Below, one piece after another: positions 39,505-50,939 of a DNA stretch of 64,000 nucleotides. Under the pieces are notes generated by a model that searched no databases, was not told the origin of the DNA, and saw only the letters and a list, made by a program, of their open reading frames with translations. Positions within the stretch are counted from its first letter, which is position 1; the number at the start of each line of letters is the position of its first letter. Both the position numbers and the translations under genes were made by a program. This DNA is from Carnegiea gigantea. Lineage: Eukaryota; Streptophyta; Magnoliopsida; Caryophyllales; Cactaceae. The stretch covers positions 545,001 to 609,000 of the forward strand of contig JAKOGI010000187.1 in the NCBI GenBank assembly GCA_029747015.1, written 5' to 3'.

Positions 39505-42500
39505 ATGGAGTCGAATAGCATTTTGAAGTTCCTGGAGAACAAGACCATTTTGATCACTGGTGGAGCTGGATTTTTAGCCAAGAGTATGTATATACAAACA
39601 TACATAATTATGTTTTGTTCTGAGGAGATTACTGTGATGTTTTTTTAGAGGAAATATTGATATTGAATTGTGAATATAATGTGTAGTATTTGCTGAGAAG
39701 GTGCTGAGGACTCAACCGAATGTGAAGAAACTTTATCTTCTACTAAGAGCAGCTGACAAGAAGTCTGCTTCTCTAAGATTGCAAAATGAGGTATACATGA
39801 TTTATTTATATTGTTAATTCCTATTTTTATGGTATTTTTCTTTGACTATTAATGTAATGTATATAACATAGTAATAATATGAATTGCATTATTTCTAAGG
39901 TCCACGTATAATGGACTCAACCAAATGTTTCTTGATCTTATAATATTTATTTATTAAAATGTACAAAAGTCATGTTATGTTTCAGAAAGTAAGTAGGTGG
40001 ATAAATTTAATGCTATTGACTTCGCAATGTACGATTTATATATGAATGAATTTTTGAGTTTCTCCTCCTCAATTTAAATAATACTTTAAGTGGTGTTCGA
40101 ACTATTTTGTTGAGAAAATTAATCGAGAAACTAATTTTTTTGAATCAATCGTATGGAATTTACCTATACAGTTTTTATTTCTAAAATTGTCCCTTTGAAA
40201 TTGTTGGGTGCACTGTGTTTGGACTTTTATGATCCCTCCTTTCTATTTGTATCTGTCCCATTCATAACAATGTATACGTTAGGAAGTATTTGCTCCTCTT
40301 TCCTAGCTAGAGCAATAAATTCTGCACTATTAGGCGAACATACTTTTAATTTTAGCCAGTTAATGAGGAAAAGATTTTTGGAAAGACAGAAAGGATAAGA
40401 TTGTCTATATATATATGAACCCCTTATAAGGATCCCAACAAGTTGGTAACAACGGTTGCAAGACGAAGATGGTGGGATAGTGGCTCATGTGGTCCTGGAC
40501 ATCCCACCATCGCAAGAAGTGTGAATAGCAGGATTTGATCCCGGCCCTCCCGCCCGGGACAAGGCACTTGATGCCGCTGCACCAAATTTTATGACAAAAG
40601 CTTAATTTGTGTGTCAGATAATAGGGAAGGACCTGTTCAAAGTGCTGAAGCAAAAAATGGGTGCAAATTTCACTTCCTTCATATCAGAGAAGGTAACAGT
40701 GGTGCCTGGTGACCTTTCTCACAAGGACTTGAGCATCAAAGATCCTGATTTGATGGAGGAATTATTGAGGAACATTGATGTTATTGTCAACCTCGCTGCC
40801 ACCACCAACTTTGATGAGAGGTACACTTAACACCATTTAATTCACCATACACACATATCATATAATTTTGTTTTCTTTTTCTTTTTTCTTTTTTTTATGG
40901 GAGTGGTACTATACAATAGAAAAGAAGGGAATCGATTATGAGATCTAATATTTTCAAGAGCTTAGTCTCAACCACTAGGATAAGACGTTATTAAATACTT
41001 CTATGCAGGGATTTAAACCTAGGAGGCTATAATATGAATATTTATCAACTGTAGTACTATAGTAGTTGTATGTTTTACTTTTCTTAAAATTCTCGTCTAC
41101 ATGGGACCTATATACGATCCAATAAGGCTTGGGCTGACTGGGGTGGGGTCAAGGAGAGAGGGTACATCCAAGGTAGCCCTTCATTTGTCCCTTCTGGGGT
41201 TTGATTCCAAGAGTACCCTTATATAGTTAGTCAATGAAGACTTCACCTAGTCAACTTTAATTGATTTAGATGTATTTAATTGCTTTTCTATTGTTATATA
41301 CCATGGCTAGCTAAGAAAAAATAGATTATCTGACCTAAAGTCATCTAAGTTATGCTCATTTGATAAACTTATTAACTTATGAATCAAATTATTCTTGATC
41401 TCTTTTTTTTTTTTTTTTGGAGGGGGCTAGTGTCGACCAAATTAGAAATAAGTTCCATTTCTATGAACTGAATAATTTTTTGGAAAATTCTCTCAGATAT
41501 GATGTCTCATTGTATCTCAACACACTTGGTGCCAAGCACATTTTGGACTTTGCCAAGAAATGTCCTAATTTGAAGGTGTTCGTCCAAGTATCAACTGGTT
41601 AGCACTAAACCCTTTTTCCTGAAATAATGTTGCTTCTACAAAGTTAATTACAGTTCAATAAGTATCACATAATTCATCATATAATTTTTCTTTAACATGA
41701 CTTACACATTTTTCAGCTTATGTTTCTGGTGAGGCGGCTGGGCTTATAAAAGAAAGTCCTTACTATATGGGTGAATCAATGAATGGTAGACCTGGACTTG
41801 ACATTGATGTGGAAAAGAAACTTGTTGATGCCAAGTTACAGGAGCTTCAAGAAGAGGGAGCCACTGAAGAAACCATCAAACTCACTATGAAAGACATGGG
41901 CATGGAGAGGTATGTATCCCATGAATAAATTCAATCTAATCGATATAAGCAGATAGATCAGATAGTCTTACTCGATAAATCTACATGTGTGCATTAAATA
42001 TTTAACAAGCATACTATTCATAGTCTGTATGTGAACTTCCAGTTGGATTTGTCAAAAACTTCGAATTATCGGTTCAACCAATAACAGATTCACACAAACA
42101 CGAAAAACACATAAACCGAATTTATGTACTAGTCACTTGGTCCCATCATTCAATCTTAAACAAAGCGGATGGAAAACATTTACTCTTTCATTTATTTCTA
42201 ATATACTCAGCTCATATGACTAATTTAGATTTAAATACAGCAACTCAATCATTAATGAATAGCAAAACGGTCAATTAACTTAACTAACTTTGATTTTTGA
42301 TCACTAAAACATGTATACATTTTATGTTTGCCATCCATGTCTATAATCAACCTACATATATGACTATTAGCAAGGGAAATTACGAAGACTCACTATACAT
42401 ATACATGATGGGGGTCGACTAGAATTAATAGAGGCACCATTTTTACGTATTATTCTAACACATGCAAAAGGCCCCATAACTTATAATTTGGTAAATGTTG

Positions 42501-45500
42501 CAAAAGTTGGTCAGCTGCCCAAACACAACACATCCCTCTCCAAATTGACTTAATCAAGCAGTTGCTAGCTAGTCAGTTGGTTGGAATATTAATTACAACA
42601 ACAACAATAACTCATAGTATGGATCCCATTTTTGCAGAATTTGAAAAGATATAGGTATAGACAGTCTTACCCCTATACACATGACTACTCATAGAATGAT
42701 CGTTTTCGTTAGAATATTAATTATACTTATATAAATAATGACTTTGATATTCATTCAAGACATCTACTCATGTATTCTTTTTCTATCTATGCTAGATTTT
42801 TAGATTTGATTATGCCTTGGATTTATTCATGTTGTTAAACTTCTTTCCCTTTTGGTCGAGATGAAATTAAATGATTGGTTGGATCAACCTCTTTATTTAA
42901 TTTAAATTACGTTAATTTAAATTACATAATTTTTTTTCGCAAAAGGCCTCTTGATAAGCAAATATCTATGAATATCTTTTTTGTATGTATATGAAATACT
43001 CAAATAATTTGTTGGTATAAGAAGTTGGGAAACCATGGATCCAATTTATGAAGCCATTTTAATTAAACAGACTTTGGTGGGTCAATATGAAAAATACAAT
43101 AATAAATTTAGTTGTGTCACCACACATATATATTATTTCAGACATCAAGAGGTCATATCTATAGTATGTAGTATAGTTACAAATTACATAATTTTTTAAA
43201 AAAATAATTATCTATTAAAAATATGACAATGTTATGTTGTACTTTTGCATTAATAATCCATTTTGGTAGTGTATTTCCCCCTTTCATCCATAATTTGATT
43301 TGACCAAATAACTTCTATATTAGAAAGCAAATACTAATTAGTTTTAATTGGTCCTAAGGTTAAAATAGAATTTCAAAGTTTTTAAGTTTCATACTTGTTT
43401 TTTCTTCCTCTTTGTTATCATTACATTTTAAACATTTTATACTGATATTGAAGTCTCATTTATATGAAGCAAGACTAAAATAATTAAGGTACCTGCCTTC
43501 TAGGGTAGAAAACAGCAGAAGTACAGGTCGATGAACCGACCAATAAATATGGACCGCTGTCTGAAACAAATTTAATTAATGAACGTAAGTGTGGATAAAA
43601 AACCATACAAAACTAATTAAATCTTCAAAAGCCAAGACTTTTTTTGGTTGACATTATTCATACTAATAAAGACTGCATAATTCAATTGAGGCAAGATTGA
43701 TTTTTTATTACCAATATAAGTTGGTTCAAGTGGTTTGATACTTATTTTCTTTAAGTAAGATCTCGGATTTGAGTCTTGTCAATGAAAAAAAATCTGTGAT
43801 GGGAGAGCTCTACTCTTTATTGGGCAAACAGTAGTAAATATTAAATATCAAAACTCCTTTAATTCAGCAACGATTAGGGGAAGATTATCTGCCTTACTAG
43901 GGACCAATTACATTTTGGCTTTGTTACGTGTAGAAATGGGACTATGGTCAATCTATGTATAGTACCCATCAAAGACCATGTTGCCGCACAATGAAATAGT
44001 TCAAACATAAATAAATGACATCACATGTAAAAAGAGGCATAGAGCTAACTAAGATTTATTAGCAGTCATTTTATCATATATGTTTAGGTCGTGATCGATT
44101 CACATGATTAAGTATTTAAGGTTTCTGATTGGTAGTACTTTCAATTAAAAGTCAAAATTGATGATGAGGTTCACGGTTGAGAAAATTTGTACACTTAACC
44201 TTGAGTTGATGTCCTATGCATATTAGTTGCACCTCTTCTACCTACAAATGCCATGCAATAGGACTCTAACTAGGGTAATGGAGCACCGTGAAAGGCATTG
44301 AAACAAAATATCATGGATCTACCCCCCTTCCCCTCTCACTACCATTGTATCTAAGTTCCATTGTTGTAGTATGTATTGATGCTGTATACTAACAAAAAGT
44401 AGCTCCGACAGAAAGAACAGTTGGAAAAGTATAATACGACATGATAACATGACCCTTATTGACTTAAAATTACTAAGAGAAGCACAAATCAGATATGAAC
44501 TTAACCGATTTCGACCGGAAACAATTTGAGTATGTAGTATGAAAATAGACTATTTTTGAATTTTGGGTAACTCTAAAATTATTTTCAATGCTGATATCAC
44601 ATATAAGTCACTTGGTTATCATCACTATCGAGGTTAAATCTAGTGGTAATTAATAAAATTAGTTGTGAGAATGTTTATGTAGTAACAATATGTGACTTGA
44701 ATTGAAGCAGTGTCCCCACCCCTGACCCCCATCCTGCTCACTCCAAATCTTCACAAGTTTCATATTATCAGGTCCAAAAAAAGTCTAGCTCACCGGTCAG
44801 AAAAATGTATTAGAAGTTGTTTAGTAGAATGACTATGTATAAATATAATGTAATTCCATAATACATTATGAATGTTAGAGTCTATAGGCTTAGGAATCAA
44901 CGCATTGGTAAAAAAATAACATTGGAACCCTAGCTTCTCTTTGAGGATTACTTGTGTTAGGAGAGATAAAAAAATAACAAGTCATACAAGTACAAGATAA
45001 AAAATTAAGGAATCCCAGAAAGATTTGGTATGTGTTAGGAGAGAAAGTTCACTAAACTTCCTACTTGATGAATCATAGAAGATGCTTGCAAAATATGCTT
45101 TGACTATTCTGAAAGTTTATTTAGTTAATTAATGCACCAACTACCCACCTTCCCATTATTTTGCCTCCATTCATTTATTCACTGGTATTATTTGCATAAA
45201 ACGTAGGTCCATTTTTATATAGATAACGACCAATAAGTATGCATGTGATGGCTTTGTGGAACCTTCACCCAAAATGCGAAACATCCTTTTCTTTCTCCAT
45301 TGGGTATTGGCCCCTTTGAGATACACTATTTTTAGCTTGTGTTCTTTCCCACCTTAGGAATTTATCAATTAAATGCGAACATTAATTAGTTTTTAACACA
45401 TGATACAGAATTTTTGGATGAGACCGTCTCAGATAAAGGTTATCGTAAGAAGCACTCTTTCATATATGACTTTTTTTAGATGTTGCTTGGTCATGCTGCT

Positions 45501-47248
45501 TTAGGTAGCAGTTAATTTGCCTTTTTGAATATGGGACTTCATTCTTAATTAACTTTTTTTGGGACTTAATTCTTGGCAATTAGGTCAAGGCATTGGGGAT
45601 GGCCTAATGTGTATGTATTCACAAAGGCACTAGGAGAGATGATGCTAATGCATGAAAAGGGAGACATTCCTCTTGTCATTGTTCGCCCTACCATCGTCTC
45701 CAGCACCTACAAGGAGCCCATTCCTGGTTGGGTTGAAGGCATTAGGTAATTAATTTATCTTTAAAGAAGATACGAGCTAGTTTAATTGATTGAATAAATA
45801 AAATAAAATAAATGGCAGCCCGGTGCACAAGCATCCCGCGTTCACGTAGGGTTCGGCGAAGGGCCGCACCCCAAGGGGTGAATTGTAGGCAGCCTAACCT
45901 GACTTTGTCAGTGGCTAATTTTATTTTTATAATGATCTAGGTTTGAAACTTAAAATTTTGTTTTATCTAATTAATATTATTGGAGCCTTTTGTAGGACAA
46001 TTGATAGTTTAGCAGTTGCTTATGGTAAAGGGAGACTGCCATGCTTTGTGGGGGATCCTGAATCAATTGTTGATGTGGTAACTACTTTTTTCTGTCTCAC
46101 ACATCTATACGTAACACATATATTTTTTCTCTATGTAATATGCATATGTTTCGAATTTTGAAGTTTTCTTTTCCTCCCTTTTGTGCAGATTCCAGCTGAT
46201 ATGGTAGTGAACGCGATGATAGTAGCAATGGAAGCTCATGCAAATCAGAGAGGTGAGACGGCAATCTACCATGTCGGTTCCTCTGTAAGAAACCCAGTGA
46301 AATTCACCGTTCTTCATGAGGTTGGTTACAACTTCTTCACCAAGCATCCATGCATCGACAAGGACGGAAATCCTATCATAGTTAGCCATGTCAAGGTCTT
46401 GGGCTCCATGGCCAGCTTCAAGAGATACCTCACCCTTCATTATCTGCTCCCCTTGAAGGTACCTAAATCTCTAACACTTCTACTCCTAGCTAATAGGATA
46501 TCAGGAAATCACTATAGGTCTCGAATGTTTGCATTTTTTCGAGAGTCCAGTACAAAACATAACCATCTGATCAGTCAAGATCGGTTTGAGAAGGTCTAGG
46601 TGTACATAATCCAACTCTTGAGGAACAAACAAGTGTCAATAATATTTCAGCAAACCTAACAAATTAAACCAAACCAAATTGACTTTGTAATCCCATCTAG
46701 ATCGAATATCAAATGTAGACAACACTACCTTTGAGTTGAATTGCCAAGACAATATTTCACTTATTACTAGACCGAGATCCACACGAGAGAAGCAAACTCA
46801 ATATAGTGAGCTATTTTACTTTACTCTATGCAATAGAGACTGAGAAAACCTTACACGTTTTTTGTGTATCTAAAAGGGGTTGGAGATAGCAAACAATGCA
46901 TTTTGCCAGTACTTCCAGGGCACATACATTGAAATGAGCAGGAAGATCAAGCATCTTATGCGGTTGATAGACATATACAAACCCTATTTGTTCTTCAAGG
47001 GCATGTAAGTCATCATCAGCTTTATTTTCTTCTACAAAGATATGTTCAATAAATTGTCAATTAATCTCATAAATAAGTTTTCCTGGATATTTAGCTATGA
47101 TGATCTGAACACGGAGAAGCTAAGGATCGCAGCAAGGGAAAGAGGGTTAGAGACCGATATCTTTTACTTTGATCCAAAGTCCTTTGATTGGGAGGACTAC
47201 TTCTTGAACGTTCATCTCCCTGGGATCGTAAAATATGTCTTCAAGTGA
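39505..47248 (+). CDS. FAR: FAR-C: alcohol-forming fatty acyl-CoA reductase, complete
   Basis: Ten exons: join(39505-39583, 39687-39790, 40618-40820, 41497-41597, 41717-41909, 45584-45745, 45996-46077, 46189-46458, 46877-47004, 47095-47248). They total 1476 nt, or 491 residues plus TGA. The function is as in FAR-B. Residues 17-26 are [11 protein letters not shown]237 and K241 lie in [19 protein letters not shown] is present, and the C-terminal FAR_C domain ends GIVKYVFK. It is one residue shorter than FAR-B near the end (ETDIFYF against KTDQVFCF). Exons 3 and 4 (203 + 101 nt) together equal the single 304-nt exon 3 of FAR-B. Intron 40821-41496 splits the codon for R in DERYDV (AG|A). Intron 5 is 3.7 kb. 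Introns 2, 5 and 6 have received SINEs. No stop or frameshift is seen, and all junctions are GT-AG. Confidence 0.9.
40434..40591 (-). mobile_element. tRNA-derived SINE-like element in FAR-C intron 2
   Basis: On the minus strand GGTGCAGCGGCATCAAGTGC is A-box-like and GGGATCAAATCCTG is B-box-like, about 35 bp apart. A GC-rich CCCGGGCGGGAGGGCCGGG lies between them. Its tRNA-like end is only about 26 bp before the exon 3 acceptor (TGTCAG at 40617). FAR-B has no such insertion there. Confidence 0.5.
40821..41496 (+). other. FAR-C-specific intron (676 bp)
   Basis: Donor GTACAC, acceptor CTCTCAG. It is absent from FAR-B, where the exon reads straight through GATGAGAGGTACGATGTC. It contains a T-run followed by GGAGGGGG near 41402-41425. 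No terminal inverted repeats or flanking duplication were seen, so it does not look like a recently inserted transposon. Confidence 0.85.
42594..42705 (-). mobile_element. TS-type SINE fragment in FAR-C intron 5
   Basis: It begins (ACA)n ATAACTCATAGTATGGATCC and continues to CAGTCTTACCCCTATACAC, the reverse complement of a plant SINE 3' half ending in (TTG)n. Confidence 0.55.
43720..43835 (+). mobile_element. tRNA-derived SINE fragment in FAR-C intron 5
   Basis: It is co-linear with the element at 11955-12125: TTCAAGTGGTTTGATACTTA, then GGATTTGAGTCTTGTC, then AAATCTGTGATGGGAGAGC. It lacks the long poly(A) tail of the other copy. Confidence 0.6.
45813..45920 (-). mobile_element. Au-type SINE fragment in FAR-C intron 6
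   Basis: On the plus strand it reads GGCAGCCCGGTGCACAAGC, ATCCCGCG, GGGCCGCACCCCAAGGGG, TGTAGGCAGCCTAACC, which is an inverted Au-like SINE. A T/A-rich tail lies at its 3' end (45781-45812). Compare 29661-29730. Confidence 0.75.
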
Positions 47249-47615
47249 TCGATTGACCATCGACAACAATAACGACAACACAGGCTCAAAGACAAAATTT
47301 ATTTCGAGTATCTTTAGTCGCGAAGTGATTTGATTAAGATTTATTCGTTCTTCAACTGTTCATGATTAATTAAGTGATTTTTTCTTGCTTAAATTGAAGG
47401 GAAGGATCTGAAAGCTGTAATCAAGTTCTCTATTGTGTAATGTGATCAGTCTCATTGATAGGATGAAGACAAGTGTAATGCTTGATGGTTGGTTCAAAGG
47501 AGTAGGAGATATTGGGGGTGATTAACTTGCTCTTCACGGACCATTGTTAAGCTAAGCAAAACTCTTAAATTTGTTGTATTTTGATAATACAGCTTTTATA
47601 TATATATATATATGA
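47249..47615 (+). other. Probable FAR-C 3' UTR
   Basis: It contains the ATTTGTTGTATTTTGATAAT motif shared with FAR-B, followed by a short TA repeat at 47597-47613. Confidence 0.5.
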
Positions 47616-47834
47616 TGATTATAATGCTAATATATTGTTTGTCTTTATATCATTGTGTCAATTACTCCTTTTACATTCATGGATTCAAATTTCGTTCTGA
47701 ATTTTTTTTGTTATGCATTGTTAAGTGTTCATATAAGCAGGTAATAAGAGCACTGAATCTGAACTGAATCTCCAGAAAATATAGATATGTATTCATTTAT
47801 AATGTGGATTTGTAAAACGGTTTAGGCCTCTCTA

Positions 47835-47935
47835 CGAGTAGGGATACCTGTAAAGGTAAGGTTTCCTACAACTGGATCTCCTCAAACCCTACGAAAGCTG
47901 GACCCATATTGGGAGGTGGTGGTGGTGGTGTTTTG
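47835..47935 (+). mobile_element. TS-type SINE 3' fragment
   Basis: It carries AAGGTAAGGTTTCCTACAAC, ATCTCCTCAAACCCTACG, GGACCCATATTGGGAGG and a (GGT)n tail. It is the same block as at 6795-6860. Confidence 0.55.
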
Positions 47936-48057
47936 TAGCTCAGACTAATTCATTAATATCTGGATCATGTTCACGCGAATGGTTGAACAAGAAAGAACCC
48001 ATCCCAGCAGCTCCATCTACACATTGGAAATTTTAAGTAACATACCCTCACCTCATA

Positions 48058-48230
48058 CGGTTTTGTTCTTGAAAGTAGTGGGAATGAATGGATAGATAAT
48101 GAAAAGGAATGAGTTGGAGTGGGATGGAATGAAATGGAATACGATAGAGTAAAATTTTTCAGAAAGGAAGTGAAAGAGTTGGTTGATGTTGAAGGGGTAT
48201 GAAATAAGAATTTATCAACGAAAAGAACAG
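48058..48230. mobile_element. Tourist-like MITE fragment
   Basis: The right end TTTATCAACGAAAAGAACAG then GCC matches the end of the 28289-28990 element. The inside is iterated GGAATGGAATGAGTTGGAG. The left end (CGGTTTTGTTCTTGAAAG) is worn. Confidence 0.45.
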
Positions 48231-48291
48231 GCCATCTCCCTAACTTTCAGTATGGTGTTGCATGAGCAACATTAATAACCGATTAACCTAC

Positions 48292-49121
48292 TGTAGAAGG
48301 CAAAGTCTCTATGATAAATCGGATAATGCCACGTGTAAAAAAAAGACCAATCACAAATTGCCATGTGTCACGTTGACTTTGGTGGACTCACTTGGTCAAA
48401 ATTAAATGTGGCTAAAATTCAACCAGTTAAAAGATACCACGTGTCATTGATGATTCAGAAAATAGTAATTATTTCTTTTTTAAAATTAAGAGAATAATTA
48501 CTAAGATATGGGCCAAGGCCCAACGTCCAATTCAAACTCTAGCTTTCGGGCCTATAAATAGGGGTCCTCCCCCTCATTTTGGGGGACTTCAACATTCAGC
48601 ATCCTACAGGCTCCAGAACTCAGACTGCAGACAACATCCAGCTACCAAGCAACAAGGATCAAAGTCAGCTAGCTCAACATCTTCTGCAACCTCAAATTGA
48701 AGTCTACTTCAGAGTTCTTCATCCAGTTCATCGATCGAGACCAAGCAACCTCGCCCTTGCATCGATTAATCTGGCCAACTACATTCAACATTCAGCATTG
48801 ACAGAATTCAGAGCTCAGACGGCAAGGAGTATCCAGCTACCAAGTGAGAAGGATCAAGACTTGCAGAGCTTCAGAAACCGCAATCAGCCACTTGCAGATC
48901 AAAATCAAAAACAGCCTTCAGAGTTCCTCAGCTGATTTACATCAATCGAGATCAAGTATCAAGCGCTCGGAATAATCAAGTCATTAGGAGATCGAATCAG
49001 AGGATCATTTTTATTGTATTAAATTCAGAGATTGTACCTATACACTCCATCAATACAAGATTAAATTTGTTTATATCAATTTCCTGTCTAATTTATTTTA
49101 AGCATGAAATTTGTGTTTATA
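48292..49121 (+). repeat. 5' LTR of the TR-GAG-like element
   Basis: It includes a promoter-like GGGCCTATAAATAGGGG (TATA at 48553-48560) and direct sub-repeats (ACATTCAGCAT and CATCCAGCTACCAAG occur twice each). The last dinucleotide is TA instead of the CA seen in the partner LTR. Confidence 0.9.
48553..48560 (+). promoter_or_regulatory. TATA box in the 5' LTR
   Basis: TATAAATA within GGCCTATAAATAGGGG, conserved in both LTRs. It is the probable pol II start region of the element. Confidence 0.6.
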
Positions 49122-49204
49122 AATTTTTGGCACACTCGGTGGGACCTCTCAGCCTCTCATCTCTGTCTCTAAGTGAACAAGTTCTACACTCCTTTAAAAA
49201 AGAA

Positions 49205-50876
49205 ATGGCTCCCAAGAATGCCATTCTTCAATCCTCAAAAAGGGAGAATATTGGATCTACATCTGAAGGATCCGTAAAGGCTAGTATTGCATATGCCAAT
49301 CGAAGCACCAGGGTGATGACTAGGAGCATGACCACAGCCACTGCCTTCATCACCTCAAAGGAACAAGTCGTGGCTTCAACTTTGCAGTCCCGCAAAACTC
49401 AAAAAAATTGGCTCCAACTGACCTTTTGATAGAGTCAATCAAATTGCTTGTCTCCCTAATTTAAAACTAAAGCCTCTTACTGCCTTCAATATTAGGAAGA
49501 CTTTACCTCATGGAATGGACGAATTCCAAACCTACATCAATCCTATCTTTCAGCCTTTCGGTGCAGAGGATGACAACTATGATGATAGTGATTCTTCAGC
49601 AACATCTCCAAGGGATTTCCATTTCTCCCAATCACAGACTGACTCTTCCAACACAATCGTCATGCCAGTCATGGTGATAGAGGCTATAAACTTAGAGGAA
49701 CAACTGGCAGACATGAAGGCGAAGCTGGATAAACTCTCAAAGGAAAGCACAGAAAAGGATGCCCAAATTAAGCGTCAAGGCGAGCGGATTGCTAAGCTGG
49801 TGAAGAAGCTGGAAAAGAAATCTTTTGAAGTTTCTAACAAAGGTTCAGGTACTGAAGATTCTGATAAAGAGTCTAATCACAGTGAAGAATCTGACGATGA
49901 GCGCAAAGCAAAGAAGGATCGCTCTTTAGGCTCGATGTCTGTTGAGCATATTCAAAACTTAATAGCAAATGCAGTCAAGGCCCATCTAGAAGGAGGTTCT
50001 CATAAGACTCATTGTTACAGGAAGTCTTATACAAAAAGGATTGATGCACTTCGGATGCCTCAGAGATTCCAACCTCCAAAATTTCATCAATTTGATGGCA
50101 AAGGAGACCCGAAGTAGCATATAGTGCACTTCATCGAGACTTGCGATAATGCTGGCTCAAGGGACAACCTCTTAGTGAAGCAATTCGTACGATCTCTTAA
50201 AGGTCTTGCGTTTGACTGGTACACAGACCTCGCTTCTGCATCCACTGATAGTCGGGGGCAAATGGAAAGTGAATTCTTAAATCGCTTCTATAGTACACGC
50301 CGAGTGGTCAGCATAAGTGAGTTGACTAACACTAGGTAAGGGGATAAAGAGCCAGTCATAGACTATATCAATCGTTGGCGTACCCTCTCATTGAAGTGCA
50401 AGGATCGCTTCCCGGAATCTTCTACTGTTGAAATGCGTGCCCAAGGGATGGATTGGGATATACTTTATGCTTTGCAAGTGAACAAGCCCAAAACATTCCA
50501 AGAATTGGCAACACGAGCTCATGATATGGAGCTTATAATTACCTACTATGGAAGACAGCTCAATGATGATGAATCAATGGCATCATCAAGAAATGAAAGC
50601 TCCATATTTAGAGACTTCAAAGAGAAAGAATGTCCTTATTCTGAGTCTGATGTGCTAGAAATGCTTGACAAACTTCTCGAGAAAGGACTTATAGAACTCC
50701 CAGAGTCAAGTCATCCTGAAGAAATTGAAAGAACTAATGATCCTAAATAGTGCAAGTATCACAGGATCATCAGTCATCCTATAGAGAAGTGCAAAGCATT
50801 TAGAAGACAAGTCCTACAACTTGTAAAAGAAGAAAAAATCATATTAGACGAGGACGACACTGAAGAATCTGATTGA
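49205..50876 (+). pseudogene. Broken Ty3/Gypsy-type gag
   Basis: The start MAPKNAILQSSKREN (49205) is in one frame. The main body is in another from about 49420, so there is a frameshift near 49400-49420. The body has an acidic stretch, a coiled coil (about 49695-49830, LEEQLADMKAKLDKLSKEST), then the retrotransposon Gag core with ETCDNAGSRDNLLVKQFVRS, FLNRFYSTRR and YINRWRTLSLKCKDR. A Cys/His cluster CKYHRIISHPIEKC lies near the end. In-frame stops lie at 49419 (TGA), 50115 (TAG), 50337 (TAA) and 50748 (TAG). The natural end is probably TGA at 50874. At least two of the stops sit where related Gags usually have Gln, consistent with C-to-T decay. It cannot make a full Gag as it stands. Confidence 0.85.
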
Positions 50877-50939
50877 TCATCCATTATGATCATATTAGAA
50901 AGTGCTTTGGGAGAGAGAGACAAAAAATTGGCATTTAAG

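Noticed and set aside
48579..48935. 118-codon ORF starting MGDFNIQHPTGS
   Set aside because: It lies wholly in the 5' LTR, and its equivalent in the 3' LTR does not keep the same frame.
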